Origin: Actinomadura rubteroloni
Lineage (GTDB): Bacteria; Actinomycetota; Actinomycetes; Streptosporangiales; Streptosporangiaceae
Direction: 5' to 3'
DNA length: 64,000 nt
Assembly: GCF_002911665.1 (NCBI RefSeq)
Contig: NZ_MTBP01000005.1
Location: 62,001-126,000, forward strand
This document shows, piece by piece, positions 37,134 to 46,054 of this stretch. A model generated the notes under the pieces. The model was not told the origin of the DNA. It worked only from the letters and a program-made list of their open reading frames with translations, and did no database searches. Positions within the stretch are counted from its first letter, which is position 1. Every line of letters begins with the position of its first letter. The position numbers and the translations under genes were made by a program.

Positions 37134-38876
37134 TCACGCCTCGGCGACGGGCAGGTGCAGCCGCCCGCCCGCCGACCGGAACTCGGCCGCCTTCTCCTTC
37201 ATCCCCTCGGCCAGGGCCGCCTCGGGGTCGAGCCCGCGCTCGTCGGCGAACCGCCGCACGTCGCGGGTGATCTTCATGGAGCAGAAGTGCGGCCCGCACA
37301 TCGAGCAGAAGTGCGCGGACTTCGCCGCCGGGGCGGGCAGCGTCGCGTCGTGGAAGGCCCGCGCGGTGTCGGGGTCCAGCGACAGGTCGAACTGGTCCTC
37401 CCACCGGAAGTCGAACCGCGCCCGCGACAGCGCGTCGTCCCACGCCTGCGCGCCCGGGTGGCCCTTGGCGACGTCGGCGGCGTGCGCGGCGATCTTGTAG
37501 GCGATCACGCCCGCCTTCACGTCGTCGCGGTCGGGCAGCCCGAGGTGCTCCTTCGGCGTGACGTAGCAGAGCATCGCGGTGCCGTACCAGCCGATCATCG
37601 CGGCGCCGATCGCCGAGGTGATGTGGTCGTAGCCCGGCGCGATGTCGGTGGTCAGCGGGCCGAGCGTGTAGAACGGCGCGTCCGCGCACCACTCCCGCTG
37701 GAGGTCGACGTTCTCCTTGATCTTGTTCATCGGGACGTGCCCGGGACCCTCGTTCATCACCTGCGTGTCGTACTCGGCCGCGATCGCCGTCAGCTCGCCC
37801 TGCGTGCGCAGCTCGGCGAACTGCGCCTCGTCGTTGGCGTCGGCGATCGACCCCGGCCGCAGCCCGTCCCCGAGCGACCAGGTGATGTCGTACGCCGCGA
37901 AGATCTCGCACAGCTCGCGGAAGTGCGTGTAGAGGAAGTTCTCCTCATGGTGCGCCAGGCACCACGCCGCCATGATCGACCCGCCGCGCGAGACGATCCC
38001 GGTCGTCCGGCGCGCCGTCAGCGGGACGTGCGCGAGCAGCACCGCCGCGTGGATCGTCATGTAGTCCACGCCCTGCTCGGCCTGCTCGACGACCGTGTCG
38101 CGGAACAGCTCCCAGGTCAGCGCCGCCGGGTCGCCGCCCGCCTTCTCCAGCGCCTGGTAGAGCGGGACGGTCCCGATCGGGACCGGCGAGTTGCGCAGGA
38201 TCCACTCCCGCGTCGTGTGGATGTCGCGGCCGGTGGACAGGTCCATCACCGTGTCGGCGCCCCACCGCGTCGCCCACGTCATCTTGGCGACCTCGTCCTC
38301 GACCGACGACGCGACCGCCGACGTCCCGATGTTGGCGTTCACCTTCACCAGGAAGTTCCGGCCGATGATCATCGGCTCGATCTCCGGATGGTTGACGTTG
38401 GCGGGAAGCACCGCGCGCCCGGCCGCCAGTTCGTCCCGGACGAACTCCGGCTCGACGCCCTCGCGCAGCGCCACGTACTCCATCTCCGGCGTCACGATCC
38501 CGCGCCGGGCGTAGGCGCGCTGCGTGACCGCGCCGCCCGCCGCCCGGCGCGGCCGGCGGGCCGGGAACGCCGTCGCGTCCGCGTCCCGCCCGGGACGGCG
38601 CCCGTCGTCCTCCGGCCGGACCGTCCGGCCCGTGTACTCCTCGGTGTCCCCGCGTTCCTCGATCCACTCCGCCCGCAGCGGCGGGAGGCCCCGCCGCGGA
38701 TCCGCCTCGAACGACGGATCGGTGTACGGCCCGGACGTGTCGTACAGCACCACCGCGCTGCCGTCGCTCAACGGCACCTCCCGCATCGGCACCCGCAGGT
38801 CGGGACGGGACCCCTGCAGATACGTCTTGCGGGCGGGCGGCTTGGCGGACGTGTTTGACTCGTTGTCGTTCGTCAC
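37134..38876 (-). CDS. thiC: Phosphomethylpyrimidine synthase
   Basis: A 580-residue radical-SAM enzyme that converts aminoimidazole ribotide to HMP phosphate in thiamine synthesis. The C-terminal CX2CX4C cluster motif is C524-SM-C527-GPHF-C532. Core blocks such as MIIGRNFLVKVNANIGTSAV, DTVMDLSTG, EQGVDYMTIHAAV, RGGSIMAAWC, SLGDGLRPGSI, MNEGPGHVPMNKI and GPLTTDIAPGYDHI are intact. It begins at GTG directly behind a TPP riboswitch whose 3' end carries AGGGAG, so translation is probably occluded by TPP. No other thi gene is adjacent. Confidence 0.97.
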   Translation of the reverse strand: MTNDNESNTSAKPPARKTYLQGSRPDLRVPMREVPLSDGSAVVLYDTSGPYTDPSFEADPRRGLPPLRAEWIEERGDTEEYTGRTVRPEDDGRRPGRDADATAFPARRPRRAAGGAVTQRAYARRGIVTPEMEYVALREGVEPEFVRDELAAGRAVLPANVNHPEIEPMIIGRNFLVKVNANIGTSAVASSVEDEVAKMTWATRWGADTVMDLSTGRDIHTTREWILRNSPVPIGTVPLYQALEKAGGDPAALTWELFRDTVVEQAEQGVDYMTIHAAVLLAHVPLTARRTTGIVSRGGSIMAAWCLAHHEENFLYTHFRELCEIFAAYDITWSLGDGLRPGSIADANDEAQFAELRTQGELTAIAAEYDTQVMNEGPGHVPMNKIKENVDLQREWCADAPFYTLGPLTTDIAPGYDHITSAIGAAMIGWYGTAMLCYVTPKEHLGLPDRDDVKAGVIAYKIAAHAADVAKGHPGAQAWDDALSRARFDFRWEDQFDLSLDPDTARAFHDATLPAPAAKSAHFCSMCGPHFCSMKITRDVRRFADERGLDPEAALAEGMKEKAAEFRSAGGRLHLPVAEA

Positions 38877-38883
38877 GACCCGA

Positions 38884-38974
38884 TCTCTCCCTACGCCGGC
38901 ATTACCCGGTCAGGTTCGAGCGGTCAGCGGCCGTCTCAGCCGCTATCTCAGCCCGGTTCGCCGGGCCCCCGCGA
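38884..38974 (-). promoter_or_regulatory. TPP riboswitch (thi element) of thiC
   Basis: Read on the minus strand the segment contains the conserved thi-box parts in order: GGGGGCCC, GGGCTGAGA, then CGAACCTGACC, GGGTAATGCC and GGCGTAGGGAG. A second CTGAGA lies in the loop of the P3 hairpin. The aptamer ends 7 nt before the thiC GTG, so the ribosome-binding purines are part of or next to P1, indicating translational control. Confidence 0.95.
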
Positions 38975-39042
38975 TCTGTCGCCCACGACCGTAACCGCAG
39001 CGCCCCCGGTTGCCGCAACCGGCCCGTCCGGGTTATGGGCGG

Positions 39043-40026
39043 TCAGCCGAAGCGGTGCGCGGCGACGGCCCGCAGATGCGCCGCCCGCTCGTCCTCGGGC
39101 AGGAACGCCGCGCGGAACGAGTTGGCCGCGAGCAGGCGCGACGTCTCGTCGTCCAGCCCGAGCGCCGCGTAGTTGTCCTCGATGTATCCGCCGAAATAAG
39201 ACGGGTCGTCGGAGTTCACGGTGACGAGCAGACCCGCGTCCAGCATCCGGGGCAGTGGGTGCGCCGCCAGGTCCGGGACGCAGCGCAGCCGGACGTTCGA
39301 CAGCGGGCACACCGTCAGCGGCACCCGCTCGCGCACCAGCCGCGCCACCAGCTCCGGGTCCTCCAGCGACCGGATGCCGTGGTCGACGCGCTCGGCGCCG
39401 AGGACGTCCAGGACCTCCCGCACGTACGCCGGCGGCCCCTCCTCGCCCGCGTGCGCGACGCGGCGCAGCCCCGCATCCCGCGCCCGCCCGAACACCTCGG
39501 CGAACGGCGCGGGCGGGTTGCCGACCTCGGCGGAGTCCAGCCCGACGCCGGTGACGAGCGTCCCGAACCACGGCCGCGCCGCCTCGAACACCTCCAGCGC
39601 CTCGGCGGCGGGACGGTCCCGCAGGAAGCACATGATGAGCCGCGTCGTGATCCCGTGCCGCGCGGGCGCCGCCGCCAGCGCCGCGCCGAGCCCGTCCAGC
39701 ACCGTGGCCAACGCCACACCGCGCGCCAGGTGCGCCTGCGGGTCGAAGAAGATCTCCGCGTGCCGGACGCCCTGCGCCGCCGCCCGCGCCAGGTACGCGT
39801 CGGCCAGCTCGGTGAAGTCCCGTTCGGTGCGCAGCACCGCCATGAGCGCGTAGTAGAGGTCCAGGAACGACGCCAGGTCGGTGAAGGAGTACGCGGCGCG
39901 CAGCGCGTCCGCCGACGCGAACGGCAGCTCCACGCCGTTGCGCGCCGCGCAGGCCAGCGCCGCCTCCGGCTCCAGCGTCCCCTCGATGTGCAGGTGCAGC
40001 TCCGCCTTCGGGACGGGGACGGTCAC
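39043..40026 (-). CDS. Adenine deaminase-type member of the adenosine/AMP deaminase family
   Basis: A 327-residue zinc hydrolase. Metal ligands are His11 and His13 in HLHIEG, the HAGEE histidine/glutamate motif, and NSDDPSYFGGY. Several blocks match bacterial adenine deaminases of the PA0148 type rather than adenosine deaminase: HIEGTLEPE, EIFFDPQAH, VGLDSAEVGNPP, VAHAGEEGPPAYV, CPLSNVRL and DDPSYFGGYIEDNY. It most likely converts adenine to hypoxanthine for purine salvage; annotation pipelines usually call it adenosine deaminase. The GTG start has GGAGG upstream. It is divergent from the phosphatidyltransferase gene. Confidence 0.85.
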   Translation of the reverse strand: MTVPVPKAELHLHIEGTLEPEAALACAARNGVELPFASADALRAAYSFTDLASFLDLYYALMAVLRTERDFTELADAYLARAAAQGVRHAEIFFDPQAHLARGVALATVLDGLGAALAAAPARHGITTRLIMCFLRDRPAAEALEVFEAARPWFGTLVTGVGLDSAEVGNPPAPFAEVFGRARDAGLRRVAHAGEEGPPAYVREVLDVLGAERVDHGIRSLEDPELVARLVRERVPLTVCPLSNVRLRCVPDLAAHPLPRMLDAGLLVTVNSDDPSYFGGYIEDNYAALGLDDETSRLLAANSFRAAFLPEDERAAHLRAVAAHRFG

Positions 40027-40162
40027 GGCGGCCTCCGCAGGGACGCGACGACGATGTATCGGTCCAGGTCATGCTAGGGCCGCGACGCCCCTGGGACGCC
40101 CGCCGAACCGCCCGGTAGGGTCGGGCTCGTCGGGGACAGGGGACGGATCGGAGCGCGGCCTG

Positions 40163-40852
40163 GTGGGCACGGACGACGGCGGCAACGACGGCGCGGCGCG
40201 CGATCGCGGACGAGTACCGTCCCCCGCGGAGAACAGGGTCCTGACCGTCCCGAACCTGCTGAGCTTCGCCCGGCTGCTCGGCGTCCCGCTGTTCCTCTGG
40301 CTCGTCCTGGCCGAACGCGACGGCTGGGCGCTCGGCGTCCTCGTCTTGGCGGGCCTGTCGGACTGGCTCGACGGCCGCCTCGCGCGGGCGCTGAACCAGA
40401 CCAGCAGGCTCGGGACCCTGCTCGACCCCGCCGCCGACCGGCTCTACATCCTCGCGACGCTCGTCGGGCTGACCGTCCGCGACGTCGTCCCGCTGTGGCT
40501 GGTGGTCGCGCTCGTCGCGCGGGAGGTCGCGATCGTCCCGATCGCGCCGATCCTGCGGCGGCTCGGCTACCAGGGCGCGCTGCCCGTCCACTTCGTCGGG
40601 AAGGCGGGCACGATGTGCCTGCTGTACGCCTTCCCGCTGCTGCTGCTCGGTGACCACCACGGCGCCGCCGCGACCGCCGCGAAGGTCGCGGGCTGGGCGT
40701 TCGCCGGCTGGGGCACCGGGCTGTACTGGTGGGCGGCCCTGCTGTACTGGGAGCAGACGCGGCGCCTCGTGCGCGACGCCCGCGCCGGCTCCCCACCCGA
40801 GCCGGGCACCGCGCCCGGCGGCGACCCGAAGGGAGCCCCGAACCCCCGATGA
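40163..40852 (+). CDS. CDP-alcohol phosphatidyltransferase, probable cardiolipin synthase
   Basis: A 229-residue membrane enzyme. The family motif DGx2ARx8Gx3Dx3D is complete (D71-G72, A75-R76, G85, D89, D93) and preceded by Asp68; about five membrane helices follow the hydrophilic N-terminus. It is adjacent to and overlaps by 4 nt (ATGA) a ManC-PMM-like gene, the same order as Streptomyces SCO1389-SCO1388, where SCO1389 is a eukaryote-type cardiolipin synthase. Phosphatidylglycerophosphate synthase (PgsA) is the alternative. The GTG start is inferred from weak GGAG upstream. C-terminus is Pro/Gly-rich. Confidence 0.85.
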   Translation: MGTDDGGNDGAARDRGRVPSPAENRVLTVPNLLSFARLLGVPLFLWLVLAERDGWALGVLVLAGLSDWLDGRLARALNQTSRLGTLLDPAADRLYILATLVGLTVRDVVPLWLVVALVAREVAIVPIAPILRRLGYQGALPVHFVGKAGTMCLLYAFPLLLLGDHHGAAATAAKVAGWAFAGWGTGLYWWAALLYWEQTRRLVRDARAGSPPEPGTAPGGDPKGAPNPR

Positions 40853-43341
40853 AGGCCGTCGTGATGGCGGGCGGAGAGGGGACGCGGCTGCGTCCCATGA
40901 CCGCCAACCAGCCCAAGCCCCTGCTGCCCCTCCTCAACCGTCCGATCATGGAGCACGTGCTGCGGCTGCTGAAGCGGCACGGCTTCGACGAGACCGTCGT
41001 CACCGTCCAGTTCCTCGCCTCGCTGATCCGCGACTACTTCGGCGACGGCTCCGAACTCGGCATGACGCTCAGCTACGCGACCGAGGAGGTCCCGCTCGGC
41101 ACCGCCGGGAGCGTCAAGAACGCCGAGGCCGCGCTGCGCGACGACCGGTTCGTCGTCATCTCCGGGGACGCGCTCACCGACCTCGACCTCACCGACATGG
41201 TCCGCTTCCACCGGGAGAACGGCGCGCTCGTCACGATCGGCCTCAAGCGCGTCCCGAACCCGCTGGAGTTCGGCATCGTCATCGCCGACGAGCGGGGGCG
41301 CATCCAGCGGTTCCTGGAGAAGCCCACGTGGGGCCAGGTGTTCTCCGACACCGTCAACACCGGCATCTACGTCATGGAGCCCGAGGTCCTCGACCACGTC
41401 GCGACCGGACGGCCCGTGGACTGGTCCGGCGACGTCTTCCCCCGCCTCCTCGCCGAGGGCGCGCCGCTGTTCGGGTACGTCGCCGACTGCTACTGGGAGG
41501 ACGTCGGCACCCACGAGAGCTACCTCAAGGCCCAGGCCGACCTGCTGTCCGGCCTCGTCGACGCCCGCATCGACGGGTTCGAGACCTCCCCGGGCGTCTG
41601 GATCGGGGAGGGCGCCGAGATCGACCCCGGCGCGGTGCTGCGCGGCCCGCTGTTCATCGGCGACTACGTCCAGGTGGAGAAGGGCGCCGAGCTGCGCAAG
41701 TTCACCGTGCTCGGCAACAACGTCGTCGTCCGCGAGGGCGCGCAGCTCCACCGCGCCGTCCTCGGCGACAACGTCTTCGTCGGGCCGTTCGCCGACCTGC
41801 GCGGCTGCGCGGTCGGCAAGCGCACCGACCTCATGGCGGGCGCCCGCGTCGGCGAGGGCGCGATCATCGGGGACGAGTGCACGATCGAGCCCGAGGCCGT
41901 CGTGCACGGCGGCGTGAAGATCTACCCGTTCAAGACGATCGAGGCCGGCGCCGTCGTCAACACCAGCGTCATCTGGGAGTCGCGCGGGCGGCGCACGCTG
42001 TTCGGGCCGCGCGGCGTGTCCGGGCTCGTCAACGTCGACATCACGCCCGAACTGGCCGTCCGGCTCGCCGGCGCCTACGCCACGACGCTCAGCAAGGGCT
42101 CGACCGTCGTCACCGGACGGGACGCCTCCCGCGCCGCCCGCACCCTCAAGCGCGCCGTGATCAGCGCGCTCACCGCCGGGACGGTCAACGTCCAGGACCT
42201 GGAGGCGTGCACCCTGCCCGCCGCCCGGTTCCGCGCCGCGCGCGAGGAGTGCGCGGGCGGCGTCTACGTCCGCACCACCCCCGGCGACTCCCAGAGCGTC
42301 GACATCATGTTCTTCGACCCGTCCGGCGCCGACCTGTCCCAGGCCGCCCAGCGCAAGCTGGAGCGGGTCTTCGGCCGCCAGGAGTACCGGCGGGCGTTCC
42401 CCGGCGAGATCGCCGAGCTGACCTACCCCGCCCGCTCCGCCGAGGCCTACACCCGCGACCTGCTGGACCGCGTCGACACCGGCGGCGTCCGCGAGGCCGA
42501 GCTGAAGATCATCCTGGACTGCGCGGGCGGGACGGCCTCGCTCGTCCTGCCGAGCCTGCTCGGCCGCGTCGGCGTGGAGTTCCTCACGCGCGGCAACGCC
42601 CTGGACGAGATCACCCCCACCGAGACCGCCGAGCAGCGCGCCGCGGGGCTGGCCCGGCTCGGCGAGCTGGTCGCGTCGTCGCGGGCGGCGTTCGGCGTCC
42701 GGTTCGACACCGTCGGCGAGCGGATCTCGCTGGTGGACGAGAACGGCGCCGTCATCCCCGACGACCGGGCGCTGCTCGTCCTGCTCGACCTCGTCGCCGC
42801 CGAGCGGCGCGGCGGCCGGGTCGCGCTGCCCGTCACCACCACCCGCGTCGCCGCCGACGTCTGCGCCGCGCACGGCGTCGAGGTGATCTGGACCACCACC
42901 GCCCAGCCCGACCTCACCCGCGCCGCCGCCGCCCCGGACGTGATCTTCGCCGGGGACGGGCGCGGCGGCTTCGTCGTCCCCGAGTTCGGCTCGTCGGTGG
43001 ACGGCCTCGCCGCGTTCCTGCGCCTCGTCGGGCTGGTCGCGCGCGCCGGCCGGCCGCTGTCGCGCATCGAGGGCGCCATCCCCGCCGCGCACCTGCTGCG
43101 CCGGTCGGTGCCGACGCCGTGGGCGGCCAAGGGGGGCGTCATGCGGCGCGTCGTGGAGGCGGCGGGCGACGCGGTGATCGACACCACCGACGGCGTCCGC
43201 GTGGTCGACGGCGACCGCTGGACGCTCGTCCTGCCCGACCCGGCCGAGCCCGTCACCCACCTGTGGGCCGAGGCGCCCGACGCCGCCGCCGCCCGGGACC
43301 TGGTCGACACCTGGGCCGCCGTCGTGGAGGGGGCCGTGTAG
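40849..43341 (+). CDS. Mannose-1-phosphate guanylyltransferase-like protein fused to a degenerate phosphomannomutase domain
   Basis: An 830-residue, three-part protein. Residues 1-235 form a nucleotidyltransferase (GGEGTRLRPMT, PLLNRPIMEH, SGDALTDLDL, NTGIYVMEPEVL). Residues about 240-380 form a left-handed beta-helix of hexapeptide repeats. Residues 380-830 form a phosphohexomutase-like domain. In the last part the phosphoserine loop TASHNP is replaced by TTPGDSQ (476-482), and the metal loop DGDxDR by D620-TVGER. The transferase half probably makes GDP-mannose or another NDP-sugar; the mutase half is probably inactive or regulatory. The same architecture is annotated in Streptomyces (SCO1388). 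Start codon overlaps the upstream gene. Confidence 0.88.
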   Translation: MKAVVMAGGEGTRLRPMTANQPKPLLPLLNRPIMEHVLRLLKRHGFDETVVTVQFLASLIRDYFGDGSELGMTLSYATEEVPLGTAGSVKNAEAALRDDRFVVISGDALTDLDLTDMVRFHRENGALVTIGLKRVPNPLEFGIVIADERGRIQRFLEKPTWGQVFSDTVNTGIYVMEPEVLDHVATGRPVDWSGDVFPRLLAEGAPLFGYVADCYWEDVGTHESYLKAQADLLSGLVDARIDGFETSPGVWIGEGAEIDPGAVLRGPLFIGDYVQVEKGAELRKFTVLGNNVVVREGAQLHRAVLGDNVFVGPFADLRGCAVGKRTDLMAGARVGEGAIIGDECTIEPEAVVHGGVKIYPFKTIEAGAVVNTSVIWESRGRRTLFGPRGVSGLVNVDITPELAVRLAGAYATTLSKGSTVVTGRDASRAARTLKRAVISALTAGTVNVQDLEACTLPAARFRAAREECAGGVYVRTTPGDSQSVDIMFFDPSGADLSQAAQRKLERVFGRQEYRRAFPGEIAELTYPARSAEAYTRDLLDRVDTGGVREAELKIILDCAGGTASLVLPSLLGRVGVEFLTRGNALDEITPTETAEQRAAGLARLGELVASSRAAFGVRFDTVGERISLVDENGAVIPDDRALLVLLDLVAAERRGGRVALPVTTTRVAADVCAAHGVEVIWTTTAQPDLTRAAAAPDVIFAGDGRGGFVVPEFGSSVDGLAAFLRLVGLVARAGRPLSRIEGAIPAAHLLRRSVPTPWAAKGGVMRRVVEAAGDAVIDTTDGVRVVDGDRWTLVLPDPAEPVTHLWAEAPDAAAARDLVDTWAAVVEGAV

Positions 43342-43760
43342 CGCGGGAAACGCCCGGCCGGTTCCGGACCGTGACCACCGTCACCCCGGTGATCGTCCGG
43401 CGCGCGAACCGGTGCGCGGGCGCGATACGGTCGGACGACGAGGGACGGACACGAAGGCCGCGACGTGCGGGAACGGCCCGTCCGCCCGGCCGCCGCCGCA
43501 GCGGCGGGGGGCCGGGTCCGCGCGGCGGCGTGGACCGCGATCATCGCGGACGGTAGCGTTGGACGGTCGGCGCTCCCGTCCGGTTGACCCCTCGGGCACT
43601 ACCCGCGTAAGTTGCGGCAACCGTCGAGTGAACGGGCGGGGAGCCGGACCGTGATCGGGGGCGGGTCCCCGGCGTGGGTTGGTAGAACGATGCGCGCGGC
43701 GCGGGCGGTCCCCTCGGGGGCGGTGCGCGGCGCGCCGATGGTAGGAGGCCGAGCCGATCT
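43342..43760 (+). promoter_or_regulatory. Long leader/intergenic region before garA
   Basis: No convincing gene was seen in these 419 bases. A good promoter is present: TTGACC at 43584-43589 and TAAGTT at 43608-43613, 18 nt apart, with the small palindrome GTTGCGGCAAC at 43611-43621 over the start site. The resulting garA leader would be about 140 nt, long enough for post-transcriptional control, but no known RNA motif was recognised. Confidence 0.6.
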
Positions 43761-44315
43761 ATGCCGAGCGTCTACTGCACGCAGTGCGGTCACGCCAACC
43801 CGGATGATGCCCGTTTCTGCTCGAATTGCGGCACTCCGCTGGCCCGTGCCGGACAGCCTCCGCTGCCGCCCCCGCCTCCGCCGCGCGAGTCGCCCGGCGA
43901 GTCGACCTCGACCATCTCGATCGGCGGCTTCGAGGCCCTGGAGGCCGCCACCGAGCAGGCCGAGGCCGAACCGGCCGGGGCCGACCAGTTCGCCGTCGAG
44001 GCGCTCCCGCCGGGCACCGCGCTGCTCGTCGTGAAGCGCGGCCCGAACGCGGGCAGCCGCTTCCTGCTCGACAAGGACCGCACCTCCGCCGGGCGCCACC
44101 CCGGCAGCGACATCTTCCTCGACGACGTCACCGTCTCCCGGCGGCACGCCGAGTTCACCCGCCAGGGCGGCTCGTTCGCCGTCCGCGACGTGGGCAGCCT
44201 GAACGGCACCTACGTGAACCGGCAGCGCATCGACCAGGCCGGGCTGGCGGGCGGCGACGAGGTGCAGATCGGCAAGTTCCGGCTGGTCTTCCTGAGCAAC
44301 GCCCAGCACGGCTGA
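43761..44315 (+). CDS. garA: GarA/OdhI-like FHA protein with N-terminal zinc ribbon
   Basis: A 184-residue protein. A zinc ribbon (Cys6, Cys9, Cys20, Cys23) is followed by a Pro-rich linker, a Ser/Thr-rich segment ESTSTISIGGF (47-57) and an FHA domain (about 85-180) with G111-R112, S126-RRH and N148-GT. The FHA part is nearly identical over long stretches to mycobacterial GarA (Rv1827), including LLVVKRGPNAGSRFLLD and GDEVQIGKFRLVFL. GarA binds and inhibits 2-oxoglutarate dehydrogenase and glutamate dehydrogenase, and is switched off when PknB/PknG phosphorylate its N-terminal threonines. The Ser/Thr segment occupies that place. Mycobacterial GarA lacks the zinc ribbon. Confidence 0.94.
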   Translation: MPSVYCTQCGHANPDDARFCSNCGTPLARAGQPPLPPPPPPRESPGESTSTISIGGFEALEAATEQAEAEPAGADQFAVEALPPGTALLVVKRGPNAGSRFLLDKDRTSAGRHPGSDIFLDDVTVSRRHAEFTRQGGSFAVRDVGSLNGTYVNRQRIDQAGLAGGDEVQIGKFRLVFLSNAQHG

Positions 44316-44344
44316 CGGCGGGCGGCGCCGATGAGGGGAGGTCC

Positions 44345-45079
44345 ATGAGCGCGGAGGCGTCCAGGGCGCCGATGACGATCGGCGACGTCCTCGGACTGCT
44401 GCGGCCCGACTTCCCCGACATCACGGTCTCCAAGATCAGGTTCCTGGAGGCCGAGGGGCTCATCGAGCCGCGCCGCAGCCCGTCGGGGTACCGCAAGTTC
44501 GGCCCCGGCGACGTGGACCGGCTGCGGTTCATCCTCACCGCCCAGCGCGACCAGTACCTGCCGCTGCGGGTCATCCGCGAGCGGCTGCGGGCGCGCGACC
44601 GGGGCGAGGCCGTCCCGGCCCCGGCGCCGCCGGGCGACCGGCGCCGGCCCCGGACGCTGGTGGCCGCCCCGGTGCCCGACCCGGCGCCCGCGCCCGAACC
44701 GCCCGTCCGGCTGTCGCGCCGCCAGCTCCTGGACGGCGCGGGCATCCCCGCCGACCTGCTCGACGCGATGGAGGAGTACGGGCTCGTCCGCCGCGCCGGC
44801 GGGGCGGGCGCTCCCTTCGACGCCGAGGCGCTGACCGTCGCGCGCGCCGTCGCGGCCCTGTGCGAGCACGGCCTGGAGGTGCGGCACCTGCGGGCGCTCA
44901 AGGCCGCCGCCGACCGGCAGGTCGGGCTGATCGAGCAGGCCGTCGGGCCGATGCTGCGCCGCCGCCATCCCGGCGCGCACGAGGAGGCCGCCGAGGCCGC
45001 GCGGTCCCTCGCCGACCTCGCCGTCCGGCTCCACACCGCGCTGGTGTGGGCGGGCCTCCGCGAGACGCTGGAACCCTGA
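44345..45079 (+). CDS. ftsR: MerR-family regulator, FtsR-like
   Basis: A 244-residue MerR-type protein: winged HTH at residues 10-80 (MTIGDVLGLLRPDFPDITVSKIRFLEAEGLIEPRRSPSGYRKFGPGDVDRLRFI), a Pro-rich linker (90-120) and a helical C-terminal part. Position directly after garA and sequence match Rv1828 and Corynebacterium FtsR, an activator of ftsZ. There is no cysteine-based metal site. It begins 29 nt after garA, behind GAGG, and is probably co-transcribed with it. Confidence 0.9.
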   Translation: MSAEASRAPMTIGDVLGLLRPDFPDITVSKIRFLEAEGLIEPRRSPSGYRKFGPGDVDRLRFILTAQRDQYLPLRVIRERLRARDRGEAVPAPAPPGDRRRPRTLVAAPVPDPAPAPEPPVRLSRRQLLDGAGIPADLLDAMEEYGLVRRAGGAGAPFDAEALTVARAVAALCEHGLEVRHLRALKAAADRQVGLIEQAVGPMLRRRHPGAHEEAAEAARSLADLAVRLHTALVWAGLRETLEP

Positions 45080-45217
45080 CGCCCGTCCCCTTCGCCCGAT
45101 TCGCCCGCGCCGAGGAGTAGGCATCTCGGACACGGGGTGTACGTTGGCATGAGGGACCGGTCACGGCCGGTCCGCCGCAGGGTCGTCCGGATGCCGTCGA
45201 GTCCGCAGGGAGCCGCC

Positions 45218-45688
45218 GTGAAGCAGATGGAGGTCGTCGGCGTGCGGGTCGAGATGCCCTCCAATCAGCCGATCGTCCTGTTGAAGGAGACGGGCGGGGA
45301 ACGCTACCTGCCGATCTGGATCGGCGCCGTCGAGGCCACCGCCATCGCCTTCGCCCAGCAGGGCGTGCTGCCCGCGCGCCCGCTCACCCACGACCTGTTC
45401 CGCGACGTCGTGGAGGCGCTCGGGGTCCAGCTCCGGACGGTGAACATCACCGCGCTGCGCGAGGGCGTCTTCTTCGCGGACCTGGTGTTCTCCAACGGCG
45501 TGGAGGTCAGCGCCCGCCCGTCGGACTCGATCGCGCTGGCGCTGCGCACCGGCGCGACGATCTTCGCCAGTGAGGACGTGCTGGAGGAGGTCGGCGTCGC
45601 GATCCCCGACGAGCAGGAGGACGAGGTCGAGAAGTTCCGCGAGTTCCTCGACACGATCTCGCCGGAGGATTTCGGCCGCGCCGGTTGA
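45218..45688 (+). CDS. Bifunctional nuclease (DUF151) family protein
   Basis: A 156-residue protein matching DUF151: MEVVGVRVEMPSNQPIVLLKETGGERYLPIWIGAVEATAIAFAQQG, then RPLTHDLFRDV and ARPSDSIALALRTGATIFASEDVL. Plant and bacterial relatives show RNase/DNase activity in vitro. Orthologue of Rv1829 by position. The GTG at 45218 has GGGAG nearby and matches homologue starts; a longer reading frame begins upstream without family sequence. The C-terminus is acidic (DEQEDEVEKFREFLDTISPEDF). Confidence 0.92.
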   Translation: MKQMEVVGVRVEMPSNQPIVLLKETGGERYLPIWIGAVEATAIAFAQQGVLPARPLTHDLFRDVVEALGVQLRTVNITALREGVFFADLVFSNGVEVSARPSDSIALALRTGATIFASEDVLEEVGVAIPDEQEDEVEKFREFLDTISPEDFGRAG

Positions 45689-46054
45689 GGACGCGGGCCG
45701 CTCGTCATGAGAGAGTCGTCCCGAGGACGTCCGGACGTCTTGCGGAGGACGGTTTTCTTACGGCTCCGGTGAGCGGGGCGTCGGCGGAGGGTCAACGATG
45801 ATCTTCGCCTGGGTGGTTCGGGCGGGTACGCCGGGCTTTCCGGGGGTCGTCCTCCTGGGAAACGGGTAGGGATTCGATGCGGCCGTAGGTGCGCCGGTTT
45901 GCCCACGCGGAGGCGGTTCATCCGGGCATGCGACGCGCCGACGGCGAACGTTGACCACACTCTGACCGGCACCTACCGTGCTGGTGGAACACCCGTGGCA
46001 TCCGTTGAACCCCCTTGACGGAGCGTCGCGGGCTGATAGAAGCCGGAGGTCCGC
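45689..46054 (+). promoter_or_regulatory. Intergenic region with tandem promoters for the second MerR gene
   Basis: No supported gene in these 366 bases. A strong promoter is visible: TTGACC 45951-45956 and TACCGT 45974-45979, 17 nt apart. A second candidate follows: TTGACG 46015-46020 with TAGAAG about 16 nt downstream. The GTG of the MerR gene is preceded by GGAGG. Two promoters of this quality suggest regulated expression. Confidence 0.65.

Noticed and set aside
40567..43260. 897-codon minus-strand open frame opposite the ManC fusion
   Set aside because: Asp/Gly/Val-rich shadow of the real plus-strand gene, which has clear domains and a coupled start.
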